A stretch of DNA of 64,000 bases from Symbiodinium natans (taxonomy: Eukaryota > Sar > Dinophyceae > Suessiales > Symbiodiniaceae). Each line of letters starts with the position of its first letter. Position 1 is the stretch's first letter. Where the stretch lies: assembly GCA_905221605.1 (NCBI GenBank), contig CAJNDS010002448.1:233501-297500 (forward strand), read 5' to 3'. Position numbers and translations under genes: made by a program. The notes below the pieces were generated by a model. That model was not told where the DNA came from. It did not search any database and was given only the letters and a program-made list of their open reading frames with translations. Of this stretch, positions 53,907 to 64,000 are shown piece by piece.

Positions 53907-54375
53907 CTTCTCTCCATTCTCTTCCTATCTTATCTCTCGCTTCCATCACTCCCATCATTTTTGAATACATGGCCGAGCCCTACCTCCTACAACATCGATT
54001 CCCTAAATACCCTAAACCCCACCCTCGAATCCCGAATCAAGCCTCGTTTGCTCAGGTTGTGTCCTACAAGCCAATCGTACCCCAACAAAGCAACAAAAGC
54101 CAAACAACCCCACAATCGCCGGCGCACTCCTATTTTCCTTCAGGGCATGGGGGCCAGGGTTGCCCCTGAGCCCACGAAGCGCAGCCCGCGCCCAAAGCTC
54201 GCGGTCGCATCGGTGACACTTGACGACCAAACTGCTTAGTGGCACTACGCCCTCTCCCGCACACACGAAAGCCCTCAACGATACGAGAACCCCAAAGCCT
54301 AGGATTGAGGTCTTCAACTCCAAGCCCGAAATACTCTGAAGCAACTTTCGATATGAGGATCTTCTGTCCATAAGA
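53343..54375. other. gene-poor stretch with CT microsatellite
   Basis: TTTAGGG tracts at 53343-53362 and 53718-53742, (CT)n of about fourteen units at 53879-53906. Opposed frames at 53961-54396 are not convincing. Confidence 0.4.
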
Positions 54376-55480
54376 TATCAATGATGTCTTATGCAAAGCG
54401 AGAAGGGATGAGATGTGCCAAGAATCTAGAGATCAGGAAAATGCGGCTCGAAAGCTGCATTTCCTGCTCGGCCCGGCGAGCGGGATCATGCTAAGCAATC
54501 ACCCTCTCTGTCGAGTTTCATTGAAATCCTGACATGCTTCACGCATTTCGTTCGTTTGCGGTGTGCCCGGCCCTGTCGAGTTGTGCACTGTTGTCTACGG
54601 TGCACATAGACACCCACCCCATAGCGGTTGGAGCTACCTCGGGCAAATTCATATTCAAACTGATGTTCAAAAGCGCTCCCAGCATGAACTAAAGACTGTA
54701 GGATGGTGCGGGGGGCATCACGCCTGACACGGCGTCACGGTTCGGAACATTGCTTTCCATGTTCGGAAGATCCCAGGCTCTCTTGGAAATTAAAAGCACC
54801 ACGGAGAGCTAAGCAGGCCAACAACGGGCCGGTTGGCTGATAGACAGTGAAACCGCCCCAAACACCTCATGAAGGACTCTGGATCTTTTTTACATCGTTG
54901 TTTACTCGCACTTGATGGTTGAGGTTTATGACTACTATTTCCCTCCCTGCTATGGCATCACAGACGGTGTTCTGGGCTTCAAGCAACAATACAGCAATCA
55001 CGGGGGGATGACTGCATCAGCCTGTTCGTCCAGATCCCGTACTGCTCGACCGGTAGACAACTTCTGATCCTCAAACTTCACAAATGCCCACTCGATTCGC
55101 CTGTCTTTCTTCAGGAGAACCCCGACGAACAACATTACCACGCCTCACTCGGACTGATTCGGTGAAACTTCAAGCTCCCATCATCTGTTGACTATCACGA
55201 AAGGAGGAAATCGCGGGAAGGAATACAGGGCCTAGCCTAGCAGGGCAGATTTCAGCTGCTCAAGCTTCTGCAGAATGGACGGTGGCCTCGCCAATCCATG
55301 GCCACAAAAGCCCTCCTCATTTTCATGTGCCTTTCTTCATGGTTTTAGGGTTTAGAGGGTTTAGGGTACAATATCACTACACCTGATTCGATGAAGCTCC
55401 TATGCCGTCTCCTACACCAAGGCTGTACAGCTTTCGACACTTCGTGCAGGACCTTGGGCCCCCAACTTAACACCAAAACC
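54376..55480. other. no gene seen
   Basis: About 1.1 kb of unique DNA without a notable frame on either strand and almost no telomeric sequence except a short tract at 55343-55365. Confidence 0.55.
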
Positions 55481-55736
55481 TATACCCTAAACCCTTCAAC
55501 TAGAACAAGAAGCGTCGTCCCACATCCAGAGTTTCCTCCTTTCGTTTGTCGCGTACTGTGAGAGAGACAATCCCTGGGTAGGCCCCAGGGGGAGAGCCAT
55601 TGGACAGCGAAGCTTCTACGAGCCCATTCTTGCACGAACCTGGGGGGGGGGGGGGGGGTTAGTAGTGGGTTAGTGGGTAGTACGCGTTCGGTGGGGCGAG
55701 AGCAAACTGATGAGTGATGTGGTTGGGGGAGAGCTT

Positions 55737-55878
<142 letters not shown>

Positions 55879-55997
55879 CAATATGCTATTTTCTTCATTT
55901 TGCGGTCATTCTATCTATCTTCTCTTTTTATTAGTTTGTAGATTAAAATTTTTCGTGTTAAATTAATGATTCGCTTTATAGGTGTCTTTTCTGTTTC

Positions 55998-56160
55998 TTA
56001 CAGCATTACATTTCTTTCATCTAATTCTTGGTGTTTGCTTGTTTGTATTATCTTGCTTCTCTTGCATTCACACCTTGTCTGGCCCCAGATTTGGCCCGAC
56101 ACGTGTGCGCATGCTTTATCAAACGTGAGAGTGCTGTCTTGGATGTCCTGGTCGGCTGCA
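55998..56160 (-). CDS. candidate terminal exon, unknown protein
   Basis: The minus frame reads FAADQDIQDSTLTFDKACAH, VSGQIWGQTRCECKRSKI and SKHQELDERNVML, then a stop. AT-rich codons and a HQEL motif recall the frame at 37284-37724, but the likeness is too short to claim homology. Confidence 0.33.
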
Positions 56161-56244
56161 AAACTTCCCAGGGTGTGCACAGGTGGAGTACGACAAAACT
56201 CTAATCCTAGTAAGCAAGGCTCATAGAAACTAATAAACAAACAC

Positions 56245-56635
56245 CCATACCCAAAAACATTGCAAAACAACAAAAAGCCTAAACATACTAATTTTGCAGG
56301 ACTCGTGGGAAACTGGGACACCGAAACCAAAAAAATCAGACCACAAGAACCTATTCCCCAAAACCAAAAAAAACAATACCAAAAAAAGCAAAAACGCAAA
56401 AACAAAAAACAAATCCTGGACTTTTGATGCGTAAGCTCATTTCCACAGCCTTCACAGAGTCCCGGAAAAAATGTTTTTTTTTGGTTTTTGTTGGTATTGG
56501 TTTTTGTGGTGTTGTGGAAATTGGTATTCTGGGCTTTTTGTGTTGAGTTGTTCGGTTATCGGTGTTCCTGTTCTCCCAAGAGTCCTGCAAAACTTATGTA
56601 TTTGGGGTTTTGCCTATTCTTTGCAATTCTGGCCC
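56245..56635. repeat. inverted duplication (large hairpin)
   Basis: The left arm contains TTTTGCAGGACTCGTGGGAA and CACCG. The right arm, read in complement, contains TTTTGCAGGACTCTTGGGAG and CACCG at matching spacing, and both are flanked by A-rich (left) or T-rich (right) sequence. The arms are ~90 bp and diverged. Confidence 0.65.
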
Positions 56636-57602
56636 GATGAATAAAACCCCAAAAACGCGGGGGCTGAGAAACCGCTTTGAACCCAATATTAATGATATTC
56701 GTGATAATATTGATCTTAAGAGTATTGATATTCATACTACCAGACAATCTTTTCATAATAATCTAATACTGAAAGTATGAATCTTCAATGATGAATATGG
56801 ATACTGATACTGTCAAGATGAATAGAATAGTCTGAATACCGATACTAATAATGTTGAGACCATTAATTGTCAGACTAATAGTATGCATGGGGGGCTATTC
56901 GGGAGGGGTTCTACGAAGAGGGGCTTCTACGATGTTAGTGGCAGGGGGAGGGGGGGGGGGGTCGGCTCTCCCCCCTGCTTTGCGTTACCCCCCCTGGATT
57001 TGCCCCGGTGCTGGGCGAAATGATTTCTTGCACTGCGGACAGCGTGACCCCCCTTTAGTCATCGACCAGGATACGACGCACTTGACCTTGACAGGGGTTC
57101 GAGACACTTAGTGTGGTAGCATGCAGAGAATGCGCATAATCCGGAAGAACTTTCCGAAACGACCCATGCCCAAGGACAGTACCTCCGAACTCATGCCGAA
57201 CCCCTCACTCACCACACAAGAGAGCACCCCCTTGCAGTCGACTTATCAGGGTTCGGGGCTTAGAGGTTTAGACGGTTCAGGATTTTGGGGGGAGTGCAGG
57301 AAAGCCGACAAAACTCCCAAATTCCCGCGCGCCGAGGCTCGTGAAAGCTGTGCCCGCAAGGGAGCACCGCCACCTGGGTGTTGCACCCGAACTTTTTTCG
57401 GCAGAGCGTACAGGCCTCCAGGGGCAGCTTTGGTGAAGATGGCTAGTTAGAGCCATGTTGACCCTCATCTGCCCCCCTATATATACATATGCTGGTAGAG
57501 CGAATAAGAACTATCTTATGGTACAGAAGTACAAGAATGTGACGTGCCGTGCTCGCAGAACTTCGGGGTTTAGAGCTTGGGGTTCGAGTCGGGTTGAGGG
57601 AT
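56636..57602. other. gene-poor stretch
   Basis: AT-rich at 56690-56870 with GATATTGAT-like repeats, then GC-rich with a G run at 56947-56960. A plus frame at 57121-57450 is weak. Confidence 0.4.
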
Positions 57603-58016
57603 TCAGGCCTGGCTGGCCGAGGTGTCAGGCGTCGGCAGCGGCACCACGCTCGAGGAGGTCTTGAAATCGACGTGCTTTGACCCTACCCGCTTGAGGGCAA
57701 CCTTCTGGAACTCAGGGGTTTTCGACTCCAGTTCTCCATAGCTCATGACTGCCCAAACGCGATCCTCCTCTTGACTGCGTGCCGTTTCGTCTTCTCCGAT
57801 AGGTCTGACAGCCGACGACGAAGGAGATCTCGGCCCCAACAACGTCGCTATGCCCAGCGCAGTCGCGCCACCCACAAACAGGACACCAGCCAAACCCATG
57901 AATGTGAAGCCCAAAGCAGGCGGAGCAATCTCTGTGCGAAGTAGGATAAAAGCAATCACTGCCAGGACCACTGATGACACAACCGCGACGATAGCAAGGA
58001 CTTTGCCAACTCGCAT
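57603..58016 (-). CDS. small two-span membrane protein, 137 residues
   Basis: ATG 58016 opens MRVGKVLAIVAVVSSVVLAV, the first membrane span. A second follows (about residues 34-58, with GFTFMGLAGVLFVGGATALG), then a soluble tail of ~78 residues with an acidic stretch (IGEDETARSQEEDRVW) and a Ser/Pro-rich end. The hairpin of two spans with a hydrophilic C-terminus is clear, but no family was recognised. The frame is open upstream to 58199, but that part has poor composition, so this ATG is preferred. No intron was seen. Confidence 0.75.
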   Translation of the reverse strand: MRVGKVLAIVAVVSSVVLAVIAFILLRTEIAPPALGFTFMGLAGVLFVGGATALGIATLLGPRSPSSSAVRPIGEDETARSQEEDRVWAVMSYGELESKTPEFQKVALKRVGSKHVDFKTSSSVVPLPTPDTSASQA

Positions 58017-58754
58017 CTTCGCGCCGTTCCTGTTCTTTGGTTGCTCAGAGCATGGCCTCACGTTTGCTGGGAAAAGCGTTCCCGAAACCCTGTAAACTCT
58101 ATGAACCCCATGGACCCTACAAACGCTATAAGCCCTGGTGTACGATAGAAAAACAGGGGCCCTAATATAGATCCCCAAATAGTAGGATCCCCTTCTCATA
58201 GGGTTACCAATACGGTATCCTTGCTATCATAAACTTTGTCATCAACCCCCGTCTAGGTTGCGAGTTCAGCTAAGTAGGCTTCGAGCTGGCTCAGGGCCCA
58301 CTTTAAACCTCAAAAGCCCCGTAGACGGGCAGGGTCCAGGGTCTAGAGGACAACCTTTCAACGCCCCAACCCGAAGACCCCAAACCTCTGAACCCAGCCT
58401 ATACTATTGCTGACTGGCAGCGTTCCTGTATTGGCCGGTGGCCGTGCACGACCCCGGCGGCCGTGCAAGATGAATGCACGCTGGCATTTGGGCAAAACGG
58501 CAATCACCGGCGCTTCTGGAAGGTTGAGGGGCTGAGGGTGCTACGGTTCAAGGTCGAGCGGTTCATGGGTTTAGGGTGGTTTGGGTTCAATCTTTAGGCC
58601 AAGAGGACAACTCTTAAGCAGCAAGATCTTGACATATCCAGACAGGGAACAAGAGAAACAACTCCTGAACTCTCAACGGCTTCAGGGTTTTGGTGGGAAG
58701 GCTTGAACTCAGGGCTTCACCAGCATGGCTTCGATTCTACGGTTCAAGATCCCA
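58017..58754. other. gene-poor stretch
   Basis: A dispersed-repeat-like segment at 58148-58205 (GGGGCCCTAATATAGATCCC, AAATAGTAGGATCCCC) matches 44672-44745 in part. Confidence 0.4.
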
Positions 58755-58779
58755 GGGTTTAGGGTTTTGGGTTTAGGGA

Positions 58780-59127
58780 TTAGGGATTAGGGCGCCCCCA
58801 AAATCCTTCAACCCCGGGCCGGACGATGTCGAGGGACGTGAACGGGGGTGGCAACATGTTCTCTGCCTTCTTCACTACTAGTGATCCACCACTACCTTGA
58901 ACCGACCCATAGCTCTCCGACAGGATCCCAAACCCCAACAACAAGGAAGCGCAAGCTCGGGGGGGAGGAGGGGGAGGGGGAGGCTTGTGGTGCAAGGGCC
59001 CATGAAGGCCCATCAGTCGCCTTCTGTTTCTCCGCATGGAGCCTGTACATGGGCGCCAAAAGGGCCGTTCCAAGGCTGAAGCTGAAGGTCGCAGCTCTTC
59101 AATCTGGGCGGCCGTCTTCGGTGGCAT
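58780..59127 (-). CDS. hypothetical ORF between telomeric tracts
   Basis: ATG 59127 opens MPPKTAAQIEELRPSASALE, then a basic region, an eight-Pro run and FTSLDIVRPGVEGFWGR before the stop. TTTAGGG tracts lie at 58755-58792 and 59156-59180, so the ORF fills almost the whole unique segment between them. No family recognised; only the first ~40 residues look clearly protein-like. Confidence 0.33.
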   Translation of the reverse strand: MPPKTAAQIEELRPSASALERPFWRPCTGSMRRNRRRLMGLHGPLHHKPPPPPPPPRACASLLLGFGILSESYGSVQGSGGSLVVKKAENMLPPPFTSLDIVRPGVEGFWGRPNP

Positions 59128-59337
59128 GAAAAAGGCTCCAGGGCGAACCCACGGTAGGTTTAGGGTTTAGGGTTTAGGGCAATATATATTGAAGCACTCA
59201 CCCTTCTTAACTCTTGTTGCCCCAAGCCGGGCTCCCTCAGCTCCCTGCTGGCGCTGCCCTGACCAGACTGGTCTTCAGAGGAACGGCCCTTCAAGGCTGA
59301 CCGGGGCCCGGGTCTCGGTTTTTCGGACCCGTGGCGA

Positions 59338-59390
59338 GGGTTTAGGGTTTGGGGTTTGGGGTTTGGGGTTTAGGGTTTAGGGTTTAGGAT
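59338..59390 (+). repeat. TTTAGGG/TTTGGGG tract
   Basis: About seven units with blocks of TTTGGGG. Confidence 0.93.
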
Positions 59391-59619
59391 CATGAAGGAT
59401 TTTTGAAGGGGGGTAGTAGAAGTAACGGATGTGGGGAAGAGCTGGTTCCTTGGGTTCGGGTCGGTGGGCGGGCCAAACGTACGCAAGCCCAGAAACAGTA
59501 TGGGTATATGTTTCTAGTCTACAAGTACACATCCATGCACACATGTATATATATATATATATATATTTTGTTTTTCTAATGTGCGTGTGTGGATACCTGA
59601 CCATGCACATGTACATGTT

Positions 59620-60533
59620 CTAAAAGGGCTCAAGCTCAGGGTGTCGGCTGCAACCGCCACGCTAGGCACAGACGGGATCTGAAATGCTCCTGACAGCATA
59701 TCGCTGCAGGACTGGGTTTTTGCAGGCTTCTGTGAGCAACGAGCTTTCCTGTAGCTGCGTCTCCGTGCATGTCCATGGTCCATGGGTGGAGGTGTAGGGG
59801 TCCAGAGCCTTTCTACAAAAACTGCTCAGATGAGACCTTGACACCTCAAACCCTTCAAAACCTGCTCATAACGACTGCCAGTGCAAGAGTCCGCAGCATC
59901 TCTTGTGAGTGGCTCAGGATCTCCTTCGCTGAGTTCTGCCGAATGGCTCTGTAGGATGCGAGGATGGCAAGAGGAGGGAGGGTTACCGGGGCATGCAGCA
60001 GGTGGTAAGGGCGGTAGGTGGGAGGGATGTTCCGAGGTAAGGAGGGTCCAGGGTGATACTTGCAAGTACCAACCGAACCGACCCATGACAACCCTGGCTA
60101 AACCACCTGTTGCTCTTTGTACCTTGCTCTTGGAAAACATGCAGGTTTTCCAACAATGTCCAGGCATTTCGGTCCTGCCCCGACATGGTAATGAGCCGAA
60201 GGCTGTCAGCAGGTTGCGTCATGGCTTCAGCCACCGAGGCAAAAACCTGCAAAACTCGCCAGCTCAGGTTTGGATTAAGCTGCCCCAAGGTTTCTTCTGA
60301 TCTGCGTGTGCCCTACGTTCCATACACTCTGTCGAAGATCTCAGTCGCACAAAGCACCAGGCAAGCCCCTTGGACGAAGGCTTCGCAGGACAGCTCAGCA
60401 CTGGTCAGATGACAACCCAACAGAAAGTCCACGAACCGTCAGAACTCAGAACACCCGCTTTTTCCGCCGCCTGCCAAAGAGGTGTCTCGGGGTCCAGGGC
60501 AAGCTCTAGAATCTCTGCGCCCGACATCTGCAT
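59620..60533 (-). CDS. multi-exon helical protein gene or recent pseudogene
   Basis: Several short frames with strong protein character lie in order. P1 (60405-60533) starts MQMSGAEILELALDPETPLW. P2 (about 60313-60400) reads ELSCEAFVQGACLVLCATEI and ends at a TAG. P3 (60123-60312) reads NLSWRVLQVFASVAEAMTQP and LLENLHVFQEQ, then GCAAG|GTACAA. P4 (59862-59946) reads AIRQNSAKEILSHSQEMLRT, LALAVVMS, bounded by a polypyrimidine acceptor and GCAG|GTTTTG. P5 (from about 59754) reads SCSDMLSGAFQIPSVPSVAV. P3-P4 and P4-P5 join in phase. P1-P2 has a frame change and P2-P3 an in-frame stop, so either two introns there use unusual borders or the 5' half is broken. Helical, solenoid-like composition; no family recognised. 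Confidence 0.5.
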
Positions 60534-60599
60534 GCAGGAAGCCTCCAGGCTCTGGGATCTTGTGGGGTGTTCAGGGTTCGGCAAGGGGCTTATGGGGCT

Positions 60600-61700
60600 T
60601 CTCGGGTTTAGGGTTTAGGGAGGCCTGATAGGGTGGGCGGGACTTGGTTCCCAACCCTGGCCAAGGTTTGAGGTACTGTCCAGGGATGCGAGCGCTTTTT
60701 TTCTTTTCTTTCGGGGGTTGGGATGTCTCGTACTATTTTTGTAACTTAAGCTGTGATCGCCTGGAGCGTCGTCCCTGAGTTGCGTTCACTGCCAGCCAGC
60801 CATGAAAGACGACGGGTTTGGGCGGTGCGCATGTGCACCATGGATTCTACGCTATAATGAGTTGCTCTGTTTTTATTGAACCCCAGACTCTGGCAGTCAT
60901 GATTTTGCCCTAGAATGAGTGGCCCTAAACCCTAAATCCACTGCTGGGCAACCAACATCTTGAATCCCAAAGCCGTGGCCGCGCGAAGGCCTTGCAGAGG
61001 TCGCCGTCCACCACGCAGCGGACGGTTAGCACCTCAGGCTCGTGATCTTGTCAAGATGCGGGGGAACAAAAGAACCGCAATCACGCCATGTCTACCTAAC
61101 CAAAAACCAAATACAAGTAGATAAATCCATACCCCTATCATACTCATACACGCCTCCGAAGCAGTTCTGAGGCGGCGCAGGTGTGGGGGGGGGGGGGGGG
61201 GGGCGAGGCTGAGGTGCTCAACCCCTGTGATGCAGCGCGCAACCCCTGTGATTCCCAGTTCAACCTGAAACAATTCGGCGCCGAAGCACGGACCATTCTG
61301 GTGCCCTTATAGGGGCTCTAGTAACCTAGTTGATGACTGTAGTTCAGGGAATCATAACCTAAAGATCAAGACTTGGAACCCAACTTACCAGCCCTTATAA
61401 CCCTTCTTAAAACTAGGGGCCCCTACAACCCTAAACCCTAAACCCTACAATGGAGGCCCCTGGAAGTATGAGAGGAAAAAATTCCATGCGCTGCCTGGGT
61501 CCGCTTGTTCTTGTCCAGAGCCGCCTCCAGCCTGCGCCCCCTAAACCCTAAACCCTAAACCCTACACCCTAAACCCATTTTTTGAGCCCAGACTCTTTAC
61601 GTCAGCTGGCTCGAGGCTGCCCGGGGTACACGTGCAGATATGGTTCCAAAACCCTATAAACCCCAAACCCTAATTAAACCCTAAACCCTAAACCCAAAAC
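60600..61700. other. gene-poor stretch
   Basis: Telomeric tracts near 60604-60622, 61427-61450 and 61543-61577. A 19-bp G run at 61185-61203. The minus frame at 61034-61273 is weak. Confidence 0.45.
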
Positions 61701-61866
61701 CCAAAACAAACCTCAAACCCGAAGCTTTTGGAATGAAGCACCAAAGCCCCGATCTCAAACTAAACGCAATACGCACAAGAAACATGTGCCATTTCATGTG
61801 ACAGGTTGTCGGTGCACGGCAGTGCACGGTTTGGTGGTGCACAAATAAACTCTGGAGCTGTTCTTG

Positions 61867-61925
61867 TATGTATATATATATGTATAAATATATACACAAT
61901 ATATATATATATATATATATATATT
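61867..61925 (+). repeat. TA microsatellite
   Basis: TA-rich, with (TA) runs and ATGTATA units. Confidence 0.93.
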
Positions 61926-62130
61926 GTATTTCAAATATGGGAGTTGCCGCAGATTCGCGTCGGCCCTGGTCGTGCTCCGATAAGCACGTGCTTCCCCACA
62001 TCCCCTCCCCATGGCACCCCCCAGCTTGCTGCATAGCCAAGCCTTCCACAGGACCTTCCCTTTGCGCACGGCCTTGCGGACTCCCTTACACCCCGAAACC
62101 CGCCAACTCTCGACATTAGCAAGTCCAACG

Positions 62131-62168
<38 letters not shown>
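62131..62168 (+). repeat. GA microsatellite
   Basis: About nineteen GA units. Confidence 0.95.
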
Positions 62169-62170
<2 letters not shown>

Positions 62171-62304
62171 TCTCGTTGTTGCTCGAGGGTGTGCCATCAA
62201 GCAACCCGAACCCCTTTTGTTGAACCAGGCTCTGAGCAACCCTTTTGAACCTGGAAACTGCTTCATGCCAGGACTCAGCACCCTTGCAGAGGCTCTGAGC
62301 AACC

Positions 62305-63545
62305 CTAAAACCCTAAACCCCAGAGTCCCCAGAGTGGACAAGCTAAACCCTACACCCTAAACCCGAAACCCTCTAGAATGGGGGGGAGGGGTAGCCTGGT
62401 GATCTCGTGCCGGCTTCGGCGGAAGCCGTGCACTGCCAGCACTGTGACGGTGTCTGACTGCTCCGCGGCCTTGGGAGGTAGCAAGGGTTTGGGGGGTTAG
62501 GGGTTTAGGGGTTTAGGGGCTTAATTAGGGTATAGGGTTTAGGCATTGTACGGCGCATAGCTAGCACTTTTGCCCTAGCTACGTCCACTCCCCTACTCCC
62601 CGCGAAGCGCCCGCAAGCAGCAGGCATGGGGAGTCCACCTAGGGGTTAATAGTTTTCGGGCTTTCGGGTAATTATCGTATGATGTCAGTGCTAGTAGCAC
62701 ATCCCAGGACCCAAATTTTCTGAGCCAGGCTGAACGAGACTGACGACCGACCCTGCAACATATAGGGGCCTGCCATATTTAGCACATGGTGCGTCTTTTC
62801 TAGTCTATTCCCTACGGATACGTGAATAAGGGAGCAGGGCAAAGTACCGTGTGGGTACCCGCACCAACTGAGCTGAAGAGGCACACGCATGTCGCAACCA
62901 AAGCAGCTCGTGAAACAAGCTGGTCAACATCGGGGCGCAAGCACCTAAACCCCAATCTCCTTGTTTCACCCTAAGCACTAAACCCTAAACCCTAAACCCT
63001 TTTGAACCTGGAAGCTGTTTCATACCCTAAACCCTAAACCCTAAACCCGAAACCCTAAACCCCAAACCCCAAGAAGAACTCTTGAGGCCCATGGAACCTC
63101 CTGCGCCCGGGCCTCGGTCAGCTTCTGCACGCCAGGGGCACCGATGTGCCGGTTGAAGCTGAGGTCCTTAGGAAGCTGAGGGGTTTAGGGTTTAGGGTTT
63201 AGGGTTTAGGGTTGAGGTCCTTAGGAAAGAGCTCTCGGAGGCCTACCTCCCGAACTGTATAGTGCCTTGAGGGTTTAAGTTTTTTTTGTGCGTTTACGGT
63301 TTAGGGTTTAGGGCTTCGGGTTTAGGGTTCCAGTTAATGACGAATTTTGGGGAAGGGTGCCCCATGATGCTCTTGCATGTCTAGCTGGGCGTTGCTGGCT
63401 CTTGCAGCACGAATGAAAGGTGGGAGGCTTCAGAGTCGCTACCGAGCTGGGTTTGGGGTTTAGGTTTAGTGTTTAGGGTTTAGGGTTTAGGGCTTAGGGC
63501 TTAGGGCTTAGGGCTTAGGGTTTAGGGCTTAGGGTTTAGGGTTTG
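62305..63545. repeat. cluster of telomeric tracts
   Basis: Both orientations: CCCTAAA at 62305-62375, 62975-63005 and 63022-63072; TTTAGGG or TTTAGGGG at 62484-62545, 63180-63220, 63297-63330 and 63455-63545. The last has a GGGCTTA block like 40758-40842. No gene seen between them. Confidence 0.9.
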
Positions 63546-64000
63546 GACACAGGCTCTGGCCAGAGGGCCCGAGATGCAGAAACGGACCTGATCACCATCC
63601 ATCGACCCAAAGAGACTGTGCACAGAGGCTCGCAGGGTTCTAAGCCCTGAACCCTGTAAATCCTATAAGCCCTACTATAAACCCGATAGCGCCTTAAACC
63701 TATGAACCCTATAAACCCTCGAAAAGCCAACCTAAACACCCCATGATCCCGAAAAACCGTGTAAACACTGTGACCCCCTATTAACCCTTAAAACCCTATT
63801 AGCCCTAGAAACCACATCAACCCAAATACAAACCTTTAAAAAAACACCAAATCGAACCCTACCCTAACCCGTCATCCTCCTGAATGGATAACTATAATCA
63901 TGATCATAATAATCATAATCATAATCATAAGAAGAAAAAACACTAACAATAATAATAATTATAGCAATATAATAAAAAATAATTTGAAGCAAAGGACCAA
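63546..64000. other. decayed telomere-like sequence and AT-rich tail
   Basis: 63640-63870 is degenerate CCCTATAAACCCTA-type sequence. 63885-63980 is AT-rich with ATAATC and AATAAT repeats. No gene seen. Confidence 0.55.

Overview
The window looks like nuclear DNA of a dinoflagellate. The strongest sign is a complete 22-nt dinoflagellate spliced-leader sequence (minus strand, 6046-6067) at the head of a processed gene copy. Three other points agree: TTTAGGG-type telomeric repeat, a ubiquitin-like/RCC1-type repeat protein (23710-25203, minus), and sparse genes with short exons in mostly non-coding sequence. No rRNA, tRNA, CRISPR array or bacterial-type operon was seen.

Layout. From 0 to 4.5 kb there is almost no gene, only a dense cluster of interstitial telomeric tracts. 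At 4.7-6.07 kb lies a spliced-leader-headed retrocopy with telomeric repeats touching both ends. From 6 to 16 kb telomeric tracts alternate with short unique segments that hold a few exon-like fragments. At 16.9-17.5 kb is a two-exon gene model (+), and at 18.5-20.4 kb are exon-like fragments, a small inverted-repeat element and a long GT-rich microsatellite. At 23.7-25.2 kb is the clearest gene, an intronless RCC1-like protein with ten 41-residue units. From 26.36 to 32.21 kb there are three direct tandem copies of a ~2 kb unit, each with a small Cys-rich terminal exon and palindromic mobile elements. From 32 to 47 kb there are exon fragments (a credible multi-exon gene at 34.0-34.5 kb, minus), several miniature inverted-repeat elements, and one element with a telomeric tract in its middle (40.34-40.49 kb). 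At 48.4-50.5 kb is the second clear gene, a membrane-anchored helical protein. At 57.6-58.0 kb is a small two-span membrane protein and at 59.6-60.5 kb a multi-exon minus-strand gene or pseudogene. The rest is telomeric tracts, microsatellites and unique non-coding DNA.

The genes do not form an operon or pathway. The unifying signal is the telomeric repeat: roughly one tract per kilobase, in both orientations. It sits at the ends of a retrocopy, inside a mobile element, inside an intron, and, at 27.70-27.74 kb, at a place where paralogous copies keep the unfilled site and the tract is flanked by a 9-bp direct duplication. I infer that telomeric repeats have been added repeatedly at internal chromosome breaks. 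Gene models with introns are by-eye reconstructions. Only the three largest minus-strand genes are close to certain, and strand assignment of short open frames in this GC-rich DNA is often ambiguous.
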